Assembly: GCA_947652115.1 (NCBI GenBank)
Contig: OX393574.1
Span: 12,918,888-12,982,887, forward strand
Source of the DNA: Blastomussa wellsi
Lineage: Eukaryota > Cnidaria > Anthozoa > Scleractinia > Plerogyridae
DNA: 64,000 bases
Direction: 5' to 3'
The translations under genes and the position numbers were made by a program. Positions 14,201 through 26,161 of this stretch are shown here, one piece after another; within the stretch, counting starts at the first letter, position 1; the number at the start of each line of letters is the position of its first letter. The notes under the pieces are model-generated. The model was not told the origin of the DNA. It was given only the letters and a program-made list of their open reading frames with translations, and did no database searches.

Positions 14201-17200
14201 GACAAGACAAAAGGTTTCACACAACAAGAATCAATGGTTTCATTTTCTAAAATCACTTTTAATTAAAACAATAGGATGGGTTTATTAAAGTTATGCTCAT
14301 GCAGGAACAAGACACTTTTCAATTAGCAAATAATAGACTTGTATGAATTCTTTTCCAAGCATTCCTCAATGAAGCATATAACTAGACTATTGAAGCTTTC
14401 TTTCTAAATAGAGCTTTTATTTCCAAGAATTCCAAACAAAAAATGACATGTTATGTAATACCGATCATTTATGTAGATTTGTCAGTAGTACGGTTAATTA
14501 TTGAAACAGCTTTCGTTTCCAGCAAAAAACAACTTCTTCCTCAAAAACTTCTCGAAAATCTTTCACTTGCACATCTGGCAAGTAAAGCATAAAATCCACT
14601 ATAGCTGGCAGTTCCAACTGCAAAATCTGCTAGCCTCAGGCTATCAGACAACTCATAAGCTCTTCTTTGCAGGCTGTAATCTTATACTGCCCCCTGTGGC
14701 ATCATACGAGGACATCCACCTATTTCAAATCTTAGTGAAAGTCATGAATGATAAAAATCTAGTCTTATTTTGAACCAATTGCGACGTACAAACTTTAGCC
14801 ATTTTAATTACATTCACTTACTGAGTATGCTTAAGAAAAAGCAGCTGAGCGTTGCATAGTTAAAATACATATCATTTCCACATACCAATTAATTATGCTT
14901 TAATGTTCAAACATTAATTTGAATAACACAATCACTCAACTGCAATGTGAGTTTTTCTAGACCATGAGGGTGAGACAAACTTAAAATACACTTGGCTTGT
15001 TCTTCAGGAAAGCTATGATTAAATCCAACTAGCCCAAATCTCAAAGGAGCTACCCCCCCCCCCCCCCCCAAAAAAAAAAATACCACTTTTAAAAATAATT
15101 GATTTGGGTTGGTTACACTAAAGAAAAGATTTGTATTCAGGGTTGTCAAAACAAGCCGGCAACCCGCGCATTTCACCGGCTATTCCGAATGCTGCACCGG
15201 CTACTCCGAATGTTAGTAGATCAGTTCTGAGTGTGATATTGGAGAAATAAAATGGAAATAGCTGCCTGCTTTTTGGATGGAACCTGCTACTCAAAAACCT
15301 ACTGACAACCCTGGTATTACTTCACTTTCTCTCAAGGTACACTCAGTTGATTCTGTTTGCCCGCTTTGTACCATTCCAAACAAGAAAGAAACAAAATATC
15401 ATCTTAGCAATGGAAGAGCCTATCGCCTGGAAATAAATTCCAATACATGCAAGTATGCATTGATGTCATTCCGGTATCCGTCTATAAGCTTATTTTTAAA
15501 CACTGATCTTTAGTCTTTTACTATTTATATATTTTTTTTCGGTCAAAATTGAGACATAACCAGACAAAATCGATGATGTTTTAAAATTAAAACAATGTGT
15601 TAAATTTGTCACGCTTCAAGTTCAAGGATGGATGCAAATGGTAGTATGCACAGATGGAAGTGTCTTTTTCTAGCATGTTGTAATTGGAATGCAGGATAAA
15701 ATTATCATAAAATGTGATTATTATTATATACATGTAGGTTACATTATAGTTAATACACAGTATGCAGATCAGTATTCAAAATTAATGAATGAAAAGCATT
15801 AGGTTCAGGAATGGCCAATCTGTCGGCCTCTCGTTATGATCATCACATCACCACATGTACATACATGCAGTTACGTAACTACATGTTCATACACATGTAC
15901 TCGTGATTGTATGCTCACTAAAAGTATTAATAAAACCTCTTTTCCTGAAGTTGAAGTACACATGTATTGGTTGGCATTTACCGGTAACCACATACGGAAA
16001 ATAAGTGAATCATATAATAACATTATACTAGCATTCTTCAAATAATGCGTTATACATCTTCAGTTTACTAAAAGGTGTACTAAAATTCAGTTTTTGTAAT
16101 ATTAATAATAGTTTCATGATATTTTTTCTTTCCTGGTCAGTTTGTACAAGCAAAATATTTGTCTCGTTTTTATTTACTGGTACATGTAAACAGACTTTCC
16201 TTTAATTTATCAGGGGTTTTGATAAATTTTGGAGTAGGCAGTCGGTCTGAGTAGGGTAACCGACTGTCAAATGAAGGAAAATGTAGCCGACGTTTCTAAG
16301 CAAAGTACAGTGAAGTAGCTGATGCTTTTCATCAGCCGTCGGTGCTTATTGCAAGCACTGCTTTATCAACCTATTAAAGTTACCATTTGCAATAATGAAT
16401 GGTTTGCAAATTTTTGTCCCAAGACAAAGCTTTAATAACTGCCATCAAACTCTGGCACTCCTAGTCTGGCAGGAGGCTGATATCAGTTTACACATTTTAG
16501 TCACCCTGAGAATAACTAGCGAAACTCCATCTGCCTTTTTTGTTGTGGAGTTCACATCAACCTCTGATATGTATACATATATTGTATTTCACCACAATGA
16601 TATTCAATCAACATATCTTGAGTGCAAACAGCAGGAAAAAATATTTTTACCCTCTCCACTCTAATCGCAATTCTTGTTAACATATCAGTTGACCCTTAAA
16701 TTTTCACACCCACTAAATTAAAGTGCTTGAGGAAATATATTTACTTGATTTTTACCAAAACTGTATTATGATCACTTCCCACAAAGCAGCATTTGCTTCT
16801 CAAATTTTTTAGTTACTATTTCTGGGGAGGGGGTCTAATGTGCAAGGCCACATTCCACGTAAGTTGTGTGGAAGACCTTCCAGGTGGATTTTTACCCTTT
16901 TCCAGGCAATCCTTTGAAATTTTGGCATACATGCCTTAAGTTCGCATGAACTTTACATGGAATGCGTATTGACTGGTTTAGGAGGGATTTCAGTCTTGGA
17001 AACAAACATCTTTCCACATGGCATTGTGTGTTGTGATTGACCCTCGAAAATCAGATATTCAACTTCAAGACAATGAATTCCTTACATAATTATTGTACAC
17101 CACACCATACCATATACCATATACAGTCGCAATAAAAGCCAAATTTGTAAACAAATCGGGATGGATCATTTGATTATAAATCTTAGACTTGTAAATCATA

Positions 17201-17800
17201 ACTCTCAAAGGGTTTTTATTAGTCTCAGACAGATATATATCTTCTGACCTTCGGAGCAGGCTGTACAAACAAGACCGCTGCATGGCGTGATTTGTTTTGC
17301 GATTCACAAATTCATTCACACAAAAGGCGACGAACAATTTACAAGTTAGAGATTTGTGTAGCACTTTCTAAATCAGCGACAATAAAATAAATAGTAATTG
17401 CACTTAATATAATATACACGGTGATCGATGAAGAAAGTTGAAACCGCTTTTGACAAGCATCCTCAAAATATTTTCAATTCGCCGAAGCGCGCGTGTTGCC
17501 AGGCGATTTTCACAACCGAATTAAATGATATTTAGCTACAAAAGGCAAATACTAGTGAGTATCACAGTCAAAAACCTTGCAGAGTTTAAAAATTTGCATA
17601 ATCCACGCTGGCAAATACATTTCATATGATTTACTTTACGCGGAGATCGATCAGGACCGGTCTGCAAATACGTTCTAGATCGACGATTTAACATCACTTA
17701 CCCAAAGTCCGACTATTATACAGGCGAGGAAGTAAATCGCTATTGTAACCCAATCAACGACCACCATAGGCCTGCTTTTTTCGTCAAAGGCTGCTGCCAT
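2226..17800 (-). CDS. SLC5-family sodium/solute cotransporter (SGLT-like), 13 exons
   Basis: This is a sodium-coupled transporter of sugars or related small solutes in the plasma membrane. Exons (minus order): 17702-17800, 11902-11982, 11229-11333, 10602-10661, 10160-10264, 9870-9975, 7794-7874, 6823-7133, 6268-6485, 4498-4642, 3137-3224, 2661-2909, and 2226(or 2237)-2449. All have GT-AG borders, and phases join without a stop to give 623 codons. Diagnostic stretches are [57 protein letters not shown] and [18 protein letters not shown], all in SGLT/SLC5A order. The start [10 protein letters not shown] precedes TM1. The reading frame can stop at 2226, but a good donor (GTAAGG) at 2231-2236 and the lack of the final SGLT membrane helix suggest that a last exon lies left of the window. 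The closest type is SLC5A1/2/9-like; the exact substrate is unknown. Confidence 0.9.
3749..4445. mobile_element. MITE family C, interrupted by family A copy 3
   Basis: The ends are GTTTTCATATGTCGGAAAAA and its near-inverse TTTTTCCAACATATGAAAAC. The interior has GGTCGGG/CCCGATC-type repeats of the same inverted design. A family A MITE interrupts it at 3913-4349. It lies in the SLC5 intron between exons 3137-3224 and 4498-4642. No target duplication can be fixed by eye. It has no coding potential. Confidence 0.6.
3913..4349. mobile_element. Foldback MITE, family A copy 3 (nested in family C)
   Basis: It begins AGTGCACCTAACCCC and ends GGTGCACT, with perfect TTAA on both sides (3909-3912 and 4350-4353). 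It has the same palindromic layout and central ATGCATGC-like core as copies 1 and 2. Confidence 0.8.
5116..5186. repeat. Intronic hairpin repeat (GTTGGATATGAAGTGAT arms)
   Basis: A strong inverted repeat of about 33 nt per arm around a TAGC loop is flanked by the same TTTTAGTAAA-type tail seen near 1128-1188. It lies in an SLC5 intron. It is probably a dispersed foldback element. A related structure (CTCCGACTATTGGCTCATAG) is visible at about 5334-5408. Confidence 0.55.
5935..6190. repeat. 21-bp minisatellite, about 12 units
   Basis: The tandem unit GGCACAAATAATGTCACACA(A) has small variants (AAAAGGCG, AAATGGCA). It lies in the SLC5 intron 6486-6822 side boundary region, just downstream (in gene sense) of exon 6268-6485. 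Because 21 is divisible by three, it is open in several frames on both strands. One frame would read NNVTQGT repeats, but there is no sign that it is a gene. Confidence 0.85.
11369..11583. mobile_element. Foldback MITE in SLC5 intron
   Basis: The left arm begins AATAGACCAATTCAGCTAAC and the right arm is its inverse. The arms continue through ATGTTTACATCCTTGTTGCT and the CATGTGATG box, with a loop of about 60 nt. No clear target duplication beyond AT-rich bases can be assigned. Confidence 0.65.
13400..14390. repeat. Tandem segmental duplication inside an SLC5 intron
   Basis: Segments at about 13410-13585 and 14215-14385 share long near-identical stretches. Examples are ATCAATGGTTTCATTTTCTA, AATCACTTTTAATTAAAACA and TGTATGAATTCTTTTCCAAG, in the same order and orientation. 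The spacing is about 800 bp. No coding sequence is recognised. It is a diverged direct duplication within intron 1 of the transporter. Confidence 0.6.
13638..13811. mobile_element. MITE family D copy 1 (CAGGGTTGTCA-type ends)
   Basis: The copy runs from CAGGGTTATCAAAACAAGCC to the inverse-like TGACACCCCT. A second copy at 15137-15314 matches over its full length (for example TCAGTTCTGAGTGTGATATT). The short terminal inverted repeats and the internal sequence without a gene indicate a non-autonomous DNA transposon. Confidence 0.6.
15137..15314. mobile_element. MITE family D copy 2
   Basis: It begins TCAGGGTTGTCAAAACAAGC and ends CTACTGACAACCCTGG, giving an inverted CAGGGTTGTCA terminus. It is the same orientation and length class as the copy at 13638. 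It lies in the long first intron of the SLC5 gene. Confidence 0.65.
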
Positions 17801-18767
17801 TTCTCTGTTCTACGCTAGCACTGCAGGGACTCCAGTACACGTTGCAGATACCTCGAGTAAACAAGAGCGTCTGGATGTGCCCTATGTACTTCGCTCAAAG
17901 CTATAGAGCTTTGTCGATATGTGTCAAAGCGCAGCTTAAAATGTCTCCTCGGATTGGAGAAGATTTTGACGGGGTCAGATTATCGTTTCGCCCGGATGTT
18001 TCTGCGTGGATACACAAAACCACTCCAAACTTTTTGCCGCTGAGATGTTATGCAACGAGTAAACTGATGAACCTTGAAATGGGAACGAGGGGGGCGTGAT
18101 GAAGGAAGGTGACAGGTTATTGTGACGTCAACAGCAGCGATTGGTCCACATTGTCTCAAACTGTTTTGACTGGGTTTTTTTCAAACGAATTATTTACATT
18201 TTCTACATGCAGAATTCTTAATCATAAAGAGAGGTAAATCTTTCCTTGTAGTTGTTTAATTCTCGGGCATGCTTCGAGGCATTGCTATTAACCACGAAGC
18301 AGATTTTTTTTTGCGTCACGCCAGTTTACTCGGGCTGTTATAAATCAGCGGGGCAGAGAGACATGAACTATTACAGCGCTATGAATATTAAAAGATACAA
18401 CTAAATTTAAAAGGCTTTTTGCTAACAGAATATATAGTGCCAATCTCTCAGCTCTACGGGAATCTTCAGCACTTAAAAAATGCTATTAAAGGACTTAGCT
18501 TTGCGGCATTTACAGAACAAAAACGTAGAACTTCAATGCGATTAAAAGCCTTTTATTCATGCAACATTTTGGAAGTCACAAGATGATCATCATGTTTTCT
18601 TCGTCAAATCGAATATATGATTGTAACAAGTTTTTGCAGCATGATTTTTCATTTTCTTTTTCAGCCTCTTTTGATTCTGTTTGGTTGAAGGTCTGAAGTG
18701 AAATTCAGGTCTACATAATAGTAGTTAAGGTCGTCTAGGTATAATAAATCTTTAAAGCTGAATCTCA

Positions 18768-18861
18768 GGCTACGTCCGCACTAATCCGGATAAATTTGAA
18801 AACGCAACTTTTTTTCTCCGGATTGGCCTTCCGTCCACACAAAAACAGCGTTTTCGGTCAC

Positions 18862-18894
<33 letters not shown>

Positions 18895-19087
18895 AAACAA
18901 TCGAATAACGTTGCTCGGACAATGTGGGCATGTTCTTGCATGTGTTAAGCGTTTTTTGCGAGGCAGCGTTTCAAAATCGATGGTAGAAACAATTTGAAAA
19001 CGGTATAATGTGGACAAAAAACATTTTATCCGCTTTCGAGGCGAAAACGCCGTTTTCAAATTTATCCGGCTTAGTGTGGACGTAGCC
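18768..19087. mobile_element. MITE family B copy 2, uninterrupted (TCA duplication)
   Basis: It begins GGCTACGTCCGCACTAATCC and ends with the inverse TAGTGTGGACGTAGCC, flanked by TCA on both sides (18765-18767 and 19088-19090). The interior matches the copy at 1412-2213 in inverted orientation but lacks the family A insertion. Confidence 0.8.
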
Positions 19088-21365
19088 TCAGAGAATCGTG
19101 CAAACTTGCTCCGTCGACATGACTCTTTGGCAGAGAAAGACTTTTACGCGCTAGCAATCAGCTTCCCAGCGAGGCTACCCTGCAAGCAGGCCTGCTAGCA
19201 GGGTAGCAATCAGCCTACAAGCGAAGAGTACTTGGAAGCCACCATTCTGTTTCAGTAGTTTTTAGCGATAAATCGCAATGTTTTATTCCCAGTCAAATGA
19301 CAAATTCGAACAAAAATATGAAGTTGAAAATAAAATTACCGGCTCCGCATGAGGAAGTACGAGAGGGATATGCATACCGGCTACAATGTTACTGCGATCA
19401 GGTGTTCTTTATTTGTTTTTTTCTCCCGCTGCGAAAAATAAGAACGCCTGATCGCAGGTTAGCGTGCAGAAGGAAATTTAACTCTGTAAAATAAATCTGT
19501 AAAATAGTTAAATTTCCGGATACACGCAGGCTGGTCAAATACGATGACAAGGTAATTTCAGAGCGAGTCGACTGCATGCAGCATACGTTACTATTTCAAC
19601 ATTGCCAAAATATGACAGGAAATATCGAGTTACGTCCAACAAAACAAGGACTAATAAATGTGTTGTTGCTAGAAAATTATTTAGATATGAAGAAAGCAAC
19701 ATGATTTAAAACTAGGAATTAGCATTCATGATATACAACACGCAAAGGTCGACCTTGTTAAGTACAGGCCGTCGCTCACACAGTTCCAGAACCAAAAGAA
19801 TGAAAATTAAAGATATTAATTCAGGAAATAATTCTGAGGGCAAAGTAGAGTCTGTTTAACTCCAAAGGTCAGATACTAGCTAATTTGAATATTTATCTTT
19901 CTGAAGCTTTTTTTTTCGTAAATATATTTTTTGCGGAAATAAACGTCCCTTATACATTTTATCATATCCTTGTATTCTTTTTCAGTGTACACAAGACAAT
20001 GAAAGTTGTAAAAAAGCAACAAAAGTTCTTAAATGTAGCGCGAAAATAAAACCACTAAATGTATTTCCGTGATGCTGATTGTTTGGCAAATACACTTATA
20101 AATTTAACAAAGCGTCCTTGTTTCGTCCAAAAGTCTGACAGGCAAGAAGAAAACATGTTGTTTACATTGTTTGGTGGCTGCTGGAGTTTCTACGTAACTT
20201 GTCTATCCTGCAGAGTTAAACTGCAATTAGTTTTTCACTATACTATAGACTTTTACCTTGTTTGTTCTTTTTTGGGGGCGTAGATTAAGATATCGATCAG
20301 AAATGTGGCTCAAACGTTCGGATAGGCTAAGAGCCCTAATTCCTTTTGTTGTGAAACGGAAAGAATAAAAGAGATTCAACTTAAGATTTATTATTTTACT
20401 AGTTAATAATGTACAGTTGTCAATGAGGACTTACATTATAAGGTGCTGTCGATAAAAGGAGGCAAAACTGTCATTTTTTTTAAATAAAGTGTTCTTTAGC
20501 AAAATCAAAATACAAAGCAAAGCAATTAATTTTTGCCTTCAGCTGTAGACGAGAAAGCACAAAATAGCAAGTGACCATCCAAACAGTACCTCATTAAAAT
20601 AGAGTTAAGAAATTTCTTAGCGATCCTTAAGTATTTCTCCTTTTCCATACTTTAATGTACTCCTTGAATTTATTATTTTTAGTGTACTTATATTGATTCA
20701 TGGGTAATCTTTTTTATATGGAGTTTAGAACTCGTTTGTAGATTATCCTTTGACCGGCCTTTTAGCCATAGATTGTAATAATTAAATAAATAAATAAAAA
20801 CTATTACAAATGAATCATATAATGTGTAATATACCTTATTACGTGAAAATGTATCTCCAATTTGTCAGTTCAGAATAGTTTTCGATGACTGCGAAAATTC
20901 GCAGCTCTGTTTGAATAATAATACGCTTCAATTCGTGGCTGTTAAAGTCTTGTTGAATAGCATTTAGTTTTAAAACAAGATCTTGCCACTTGCTTTAATT
21001 GTTTGCTTTTTTTGCAACACTGGATTAATACTAACAAGCAGCACAGATGGAAACTGACTGGACTGGGCATCTCTGTGTTCCACAACGACTGTGAACCTAC
21101 TGAATTCACGAATTTTATTGGCTTATATCGATATCGATTAGGTAACACGGCCTCCATAGTTACTGGCCCCATAAGTTTTTCTAAGCTTTAATTCTTACAG
21201 TGTTGAAATATAAAATGTTGTTGCTCTTGTTGCTGTTGTTGTTCAGTGTTGATGTCGATTGATGACCGTGGTCTAGAACTTCCCATCTAGACCGGTTGCA
21301 CTTTACGGTGAGAATTAATCTACCACAAACAAAAAGAAAAAAATACTTAACAAATAAAGAAGCGT

Positions 21366-21493
21366 AAGCCATGTATTATACTGTCATAAAACACGACGGG
21401 CATTTGAGAACACGAGGGAAATGTACTGCGGCTCGTGTTTTCTACATTTCTCCAGTGTTCTCATGTGTTTTATGACAGTATAATACATGGCTT
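21366..21493. mobile_element. Foldback repeat (AAGCCATGTATTATACTGTC arms)
   Basis: The arms run inward through AAAACAC and GAGAACAC around a loop with CGGCTCGTG. The structure resembles the larger foldback at 21761-21945, which also has CACGAG motifs near its centre. The two are probably related elements of one family. Confidence 0.65.
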
Positions 21494-21760
21494 GGGCTTC
21501 TTCATTTGCTTTATGCTATAGATTTTATACACCGCAAGTAAAAACAACAAAACACGCACGATCGATAAACTGAAGCAATTTAATTTCGCTTCTTCTACTT
21601 TCCTCTCGAACTTAGAAGCTTCTTCGACAAATTCTACAGCTTTACTCAGAATTTTGTCAGGAATTTCTTCATGGAAAAAGTTCTCCATCATCTCTTGCGA
21701 ATTTTCAGCCGCGCAAAGCTGGCGGAAAACAATAAAACACGCATTTTCTATGTTTTATTT

Positions 21761-21945
21761 AAGCAATAGACCACAAGTTTCTATGGCTTATAAGCTGATA
21801 AACCACGCGGGATGTTGGCAGAACACGAGAAAAATTTGTAAATCACGAGCCGCAGGCGAGCGATTTACGAATTCTTCGAGTGTTCTTCCAACATCCCAAG
21901 TGGTTTATCAGCCTACAAACCATAGAAACTTGTGGTCTATTGCTT
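21761..21945. mobile_element. Foldback repeat (AAGCAATAGACCACAAGTTT arms)
   Basis: The arms are near perfect for about 80 nt and meet at a GAGCCGCAGGCGAGCG loop. It contains no gene. Between this and the foldback at 21366-21493 lies an AT-rich open stretch on the minus strand with no recognisable domain. Confidence 0.7.
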
Positions 21946-23544
21946 TTATATAATAATTCAGAAGAAGCGCGATTTTTCCATGAGTTTACTGGCACAATAA
22001 ACCATAGCTGATTGACCAATCTGAGAGCATACGCATTGATTTGGTTATCATATAAACTCTGATAAAACATGGGTTTTTGACCAATCAGAACGCGCACAGA
22101 ATCCTATCTATATTATAATAAATGATAGATGATGCATTTGGCAGTTTGAGAGGTCTCGCAACAGAAACAGATCATGCACGGTGTCAATAAATCAGTAGAA
22201 ATAAAAAGATTTTTCGAAAACTAGAAGAAACCATGTTTGTAAATAAATATGTGAACTATTTCTCACCTCAAATTCGTTGACTCTACTGTCGTTTCAGAAA
22301 TTTGTAAAAGAACTCAACGCTTCGCTTTGCATTACGAATGGATTTCCCGCCAAAAACGCGGGTTGCCACAAAACTCGTTCTCAGGGCTAATCCGTGCGTG
22401 CGTACCGACACGGAAAGTCACGTGACATCAATAACCAAAAATTTTCAGCTCGATGGGTTCACCAAAAATTCTAAGCTCTGGGGCTCTGCGCTAGCTATGG
22501 AGCTATGGTTGATCGAGAGATATCTATTTTCGAATCAGTAAACATTTTTGTCAATGGTATTTTCACAGCATGTTTTGTTAGCCTGTTGTTCCACATTTTA
22601 TATTAAGTGTACCAAATATAGTCAAGTGAGCTACGTTCATATGAAAACACGCGTGTTATGATATTAAAACTGAATTGCCTTACGATAATTTAAGAGCCGT
22701 TCGTTTCCGGAAATACTGAGATGGAATGGTATTATTTTACTGTCGCACCGCGCTCAAATGAAGAACAAGATGCAAATTCAGTTACATGGTCGATCGGAAG
22801 TATCTTGGCCGATTTATAAATTGACGATGAGCCGAAGTCGAAAAGTGCAATAAATGTGCGGGGTATTTTGGCACCAAAAGTGTGACGTCAGAGGCCTGTG
22901 AGGTATTAGCTGTTTACCAGGTTTAGCAGACAAAACAAGAAAAAAAAAAACAGTACGGGCACAGGTGATACACATTTCCTGCATGGCAGTGGGAGATAAC
23001 CTGTGCTTTAATTAGATGTTTTCCGCCGCTTTGATGCATTTGATCATGATTCACCCTAAGGATATACGCAAAAAGGTGCAATTTACTTAATATTTAGATT
23101 TCAGCCATGATAAAATTTTACAGACAAAGAACAAACCAAAGCGCAGTTTTTATTTCTTCACCTGCTTACCAGTAGCTCTTCGGCTTTTCGTCTCGTCGAA
23201 GGTTCTGAATTTTAGTATTAAGACGGTTTCCACAGAGCATTCGAGCAATGCAGGGAAAAAATAAGGTTACCCAAATTCGTCACAACATGGTAACATTTTG
23301 AATACAGTTGAGAAGAACTTATCGAGACTTAAGCTCACAGCTGAGCCCGCCATAGAAATCAAAACGCACGTTTTACGTTAGTTCAAAACAAAATAACCGC
23401 GTTTTAAGCATTTTGATGAAGTTTCAAATGAATTTTCTCCAGAATGCTAATCAAAATTAATCGTGGGATTACTTAGGGAAATAAATTTAAGTGCCGGAGA
23501 TGCTTCAAATAGTTCACAGAATGTTACTGTCGGCGTGCTATGAG

Positions 23545-23614
23545 TAGCCTGCGGGCAGCCGTCTCCTATTTCCTAAAGCGGAAAAGGAAATAGGAGACGG
23601 CTGCACGCAGGCTA
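23545..23614. repeat. 70-bp near-perfect hairpin
   Basis: TAGCCTGCGGGCAGCCGTCT is followed by CCTATTTCC and then the inverse sequence after a short AAAGCGG loop. It could extrude as a cruciform. It is probably a short foldback insertion. Confidence 0.65.
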
Positions 23615-25540
23615 GCTATGAGTAGATATTTAGTATTTGATTATTGCACTTAATGCTGGAACTTTGAGGTGTATTCGTCTTAAACTCTCTAAAGAGAAAA
23701 CAGCGAAAAAGGCCAGAAACATGGATGGTCAAAAGAACTGTGTCACGGGTTTTGGCCAAATATAGATAATTCTAAGAAAATGCCACCAAATTGAGTGAAA
23801 TGTAAAATAACCACGTGAAACAATGGAGGAACATTTTAATATCACAGCACAAATATAAAAGAAAGCATTCGGATGGCGAAAAGCTTGAGGGAGAAGACCA
23901 AATGTGGTCATCTGAAAAACTGTTAGACTGAACAGTTTTCAGTTTTTCTCATTTGCTTGACTCTGAATTTGAACATACGAGAAACACATTTCATAGTTTC
24001 AACGTTAGTATTTGGCAAGAATTAACAAAATGGACTATATGACGTAACCTCTGTTTAATACCTTCCTAAGGGACTGTGCAATAATTATCATGAAGTGGGG
24101 GGAGGGGGGGGGGGGGCTTAATATCCACGAAAACTTGACAGGTGTACTCAATCAGTCATCCACCAAAATTATTCATTACAGACTGAGGCGGCCCTCCCAG
24201 AAATAAAATAATAATAACAAAAAAAAAATGCTAGAAGTTCTCAGTGAAATATCAGATCGGTTCTAATATACGTAATCGGACGTAATCAGGAAAGAAAAGT
24301 CCTCGAAATACGAGGCGAGAAAGCTTCTACAAGCCCAGGAAAGCTAGCTACACTCGGCTACGTTTCTGTTTAGAAAATTTTAGTTGTGCTAGCCTTCTGT
24401 CGCATGACATATTGGTCACTTTTGTAAATAAAGGGATGAAGGCGGTGAAGATAAGTTTTGCTCAGAAACAAACGCAAAATAAACTGACAATTGATTCTTC
24501 ATTTTTTCGGTAAAATTTACTCCTACTTTGATCACACTGTTTGTCTTGTTTTCACATTATTGGAGCTTCCTTCAGTATTCCCTCTAAATGACAATTTTAG
24601 TTTAGATGTCAGGTAGTTTATTTACCAAACAGAAAAGATGACCTTCTTTCCAATCCGGAACATCGCAGCCTGTCTGCACGGATGTGGAACGATTTTGTGA
24701 CATATTGGCCAATAGACACAAGCTTGTGGTTGTCTTTTGAGAAAACGAAAGCAATGTAAAGAGGCGTTTCTTGAATTAGAACAAGAAACTGTTTGATTCC
24801 TTCTGAAAGGATTTATTCAAAGGCTCAAAACCGGTCTTGTTTCTATCTCTGACAATCTTTAAATACTACAGTTAAAAAGTAACATAGATACGCCCAAAGA
24901 AATACTAGACTAAGAGTGCACAAAATATTTTCACAAAAAATAGTGTTACATTACCTTTCTTAAGCTAACAGTAAATCGTACAAAAATCAAATACTGCACT
25001 TTTTCACAAAAAAATTCTAGAGATCACCTTCAAGTGAATGCAATAAAAAAGATGTACATGCATTTGACTGATGCTAAATTAGCTCACTGAAAACAGTTCA
25101 TTCCAGGATTAAATACAATACTGTAAAGTTGCCGCTTTGCTACACTTCAACTATGTTCTTTAATTTAATGATGATTCACCAAGTGACTGGAGATGAATGG
25201 ATGTCATGTAGATACACCCTGATTCATAGCCCCATAACTGACTATGTCAGTATTGAAAAGTGCATGTCCTGGGACATGAAAGTATCTTCAGTGCTTCACA
25301 TCTGTAATCTCGCACACACCCAGATCTTCTCAACCCTCTTGAGTAAACATCTGGGTACGAGATTATTACATCTGTGCCAATTTTCCCAGATGAGTAGGCT
25401 ACCCGGGCTTGACAGCTGTTTAGTTGTTGGCCAGTAAGTAGCCTACCGGTTTTTGTGCTTTAAATCTGCTTCACTTTCTTTTGCAGAAAAAGGTTTTCAA
25501 TAAGAATAATGAAAAAGTTATTAGAGACTTACAGCACAAT

Positions 25541-25761
25541 GCGCCTTAGTGTGGCCACCCAACAAACTTTCTTGAGAAGTGAGCCAATCAGAGAGCACAA
25601 ATTTGTTTGAGTTGTCCCGCCTCCTTGTTAAAAGAGAGACAGGTTTCGTGACAACATCTTTGAACAATGCAAGGAGGCGGGAGAGTTCAAACAAATTTGC
25701 GCTCTCTGATTGACTAATTATAACTTGTCAAAAAGGTTGTTGAGTGACCACACTAAGGCGC
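25541..25761. mobile_element. Foldback MITE (GCGCCTTAGTGTGGCCACCC ends)
   Basis: The left arm starts GCGCCTTAGTGTGG and the right arm ends CCACACTAAGGCGC. Inner arm sequence CCAATCAGAGAGC is matched by GCTCTCTGATTG. The interior contains GGAGGCGGGA on both sides of the centre. No gene is present. It lies downstream of the LEM-protein gene. Confidence 0.7.
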
Positions 25762-26161
25762 GTCACGTGGCATGTAAGCTACCCTGATTTCCAAGTGTGG
25801 GCCAGAATATGACAGTCATGCAATTTACTGTCATATAAAATGATAGCAGATTTGTGCTACCACAAGTGACTGGTATTTGTGTTCAGGCAGACGTTTCTTT
25901 ATACCTGTACATCACCCACAAAAGAAGTATGTTAGGGTCCATAATCTATCCAGAATACTCATTATAAAAACCTACAACACCAAGAATATTTCATCTTTGA
26001 TAAGACATTTAGAATTTTTTGAATCAGATAATTAATTTTCTGATATGCAAAAGCCCAGAAAACTCCAAGCGCTGGTGAGCTGTGTTACTTTACTTTGTTA
26101 ACACACACACTTTAACCTTCATGTAAACTGTACATACATGTATACACTGTAACTTGTCACT

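Larger units (their letters stand above)
17801..26161. other. Gene-free stretch between the SLC5 and LEM-protein genes
   Basis: I find no supportable exon over roughly 8.4 kb. The right end should include the 3' UTR of the LEM-protein gene, which stops at 26162 on the minus strand. The rest is AT-rich and carries the MITE and foldback repeats listed separately. There is also a possible LINE tail near 20720-20800 (GACCGGCCTTTTAGCCATAG, then an AAAT run) and a G homopolymer near 24100. Confidence 0.6.

Noticed and set aside
21470..21751. Minus-strand frame with helical and hydrophobic segments between two foldbacks
   Set aside because: No recognisable domain, no clear start upstream, and likely part of repeat DNA; kept out of the gene list.
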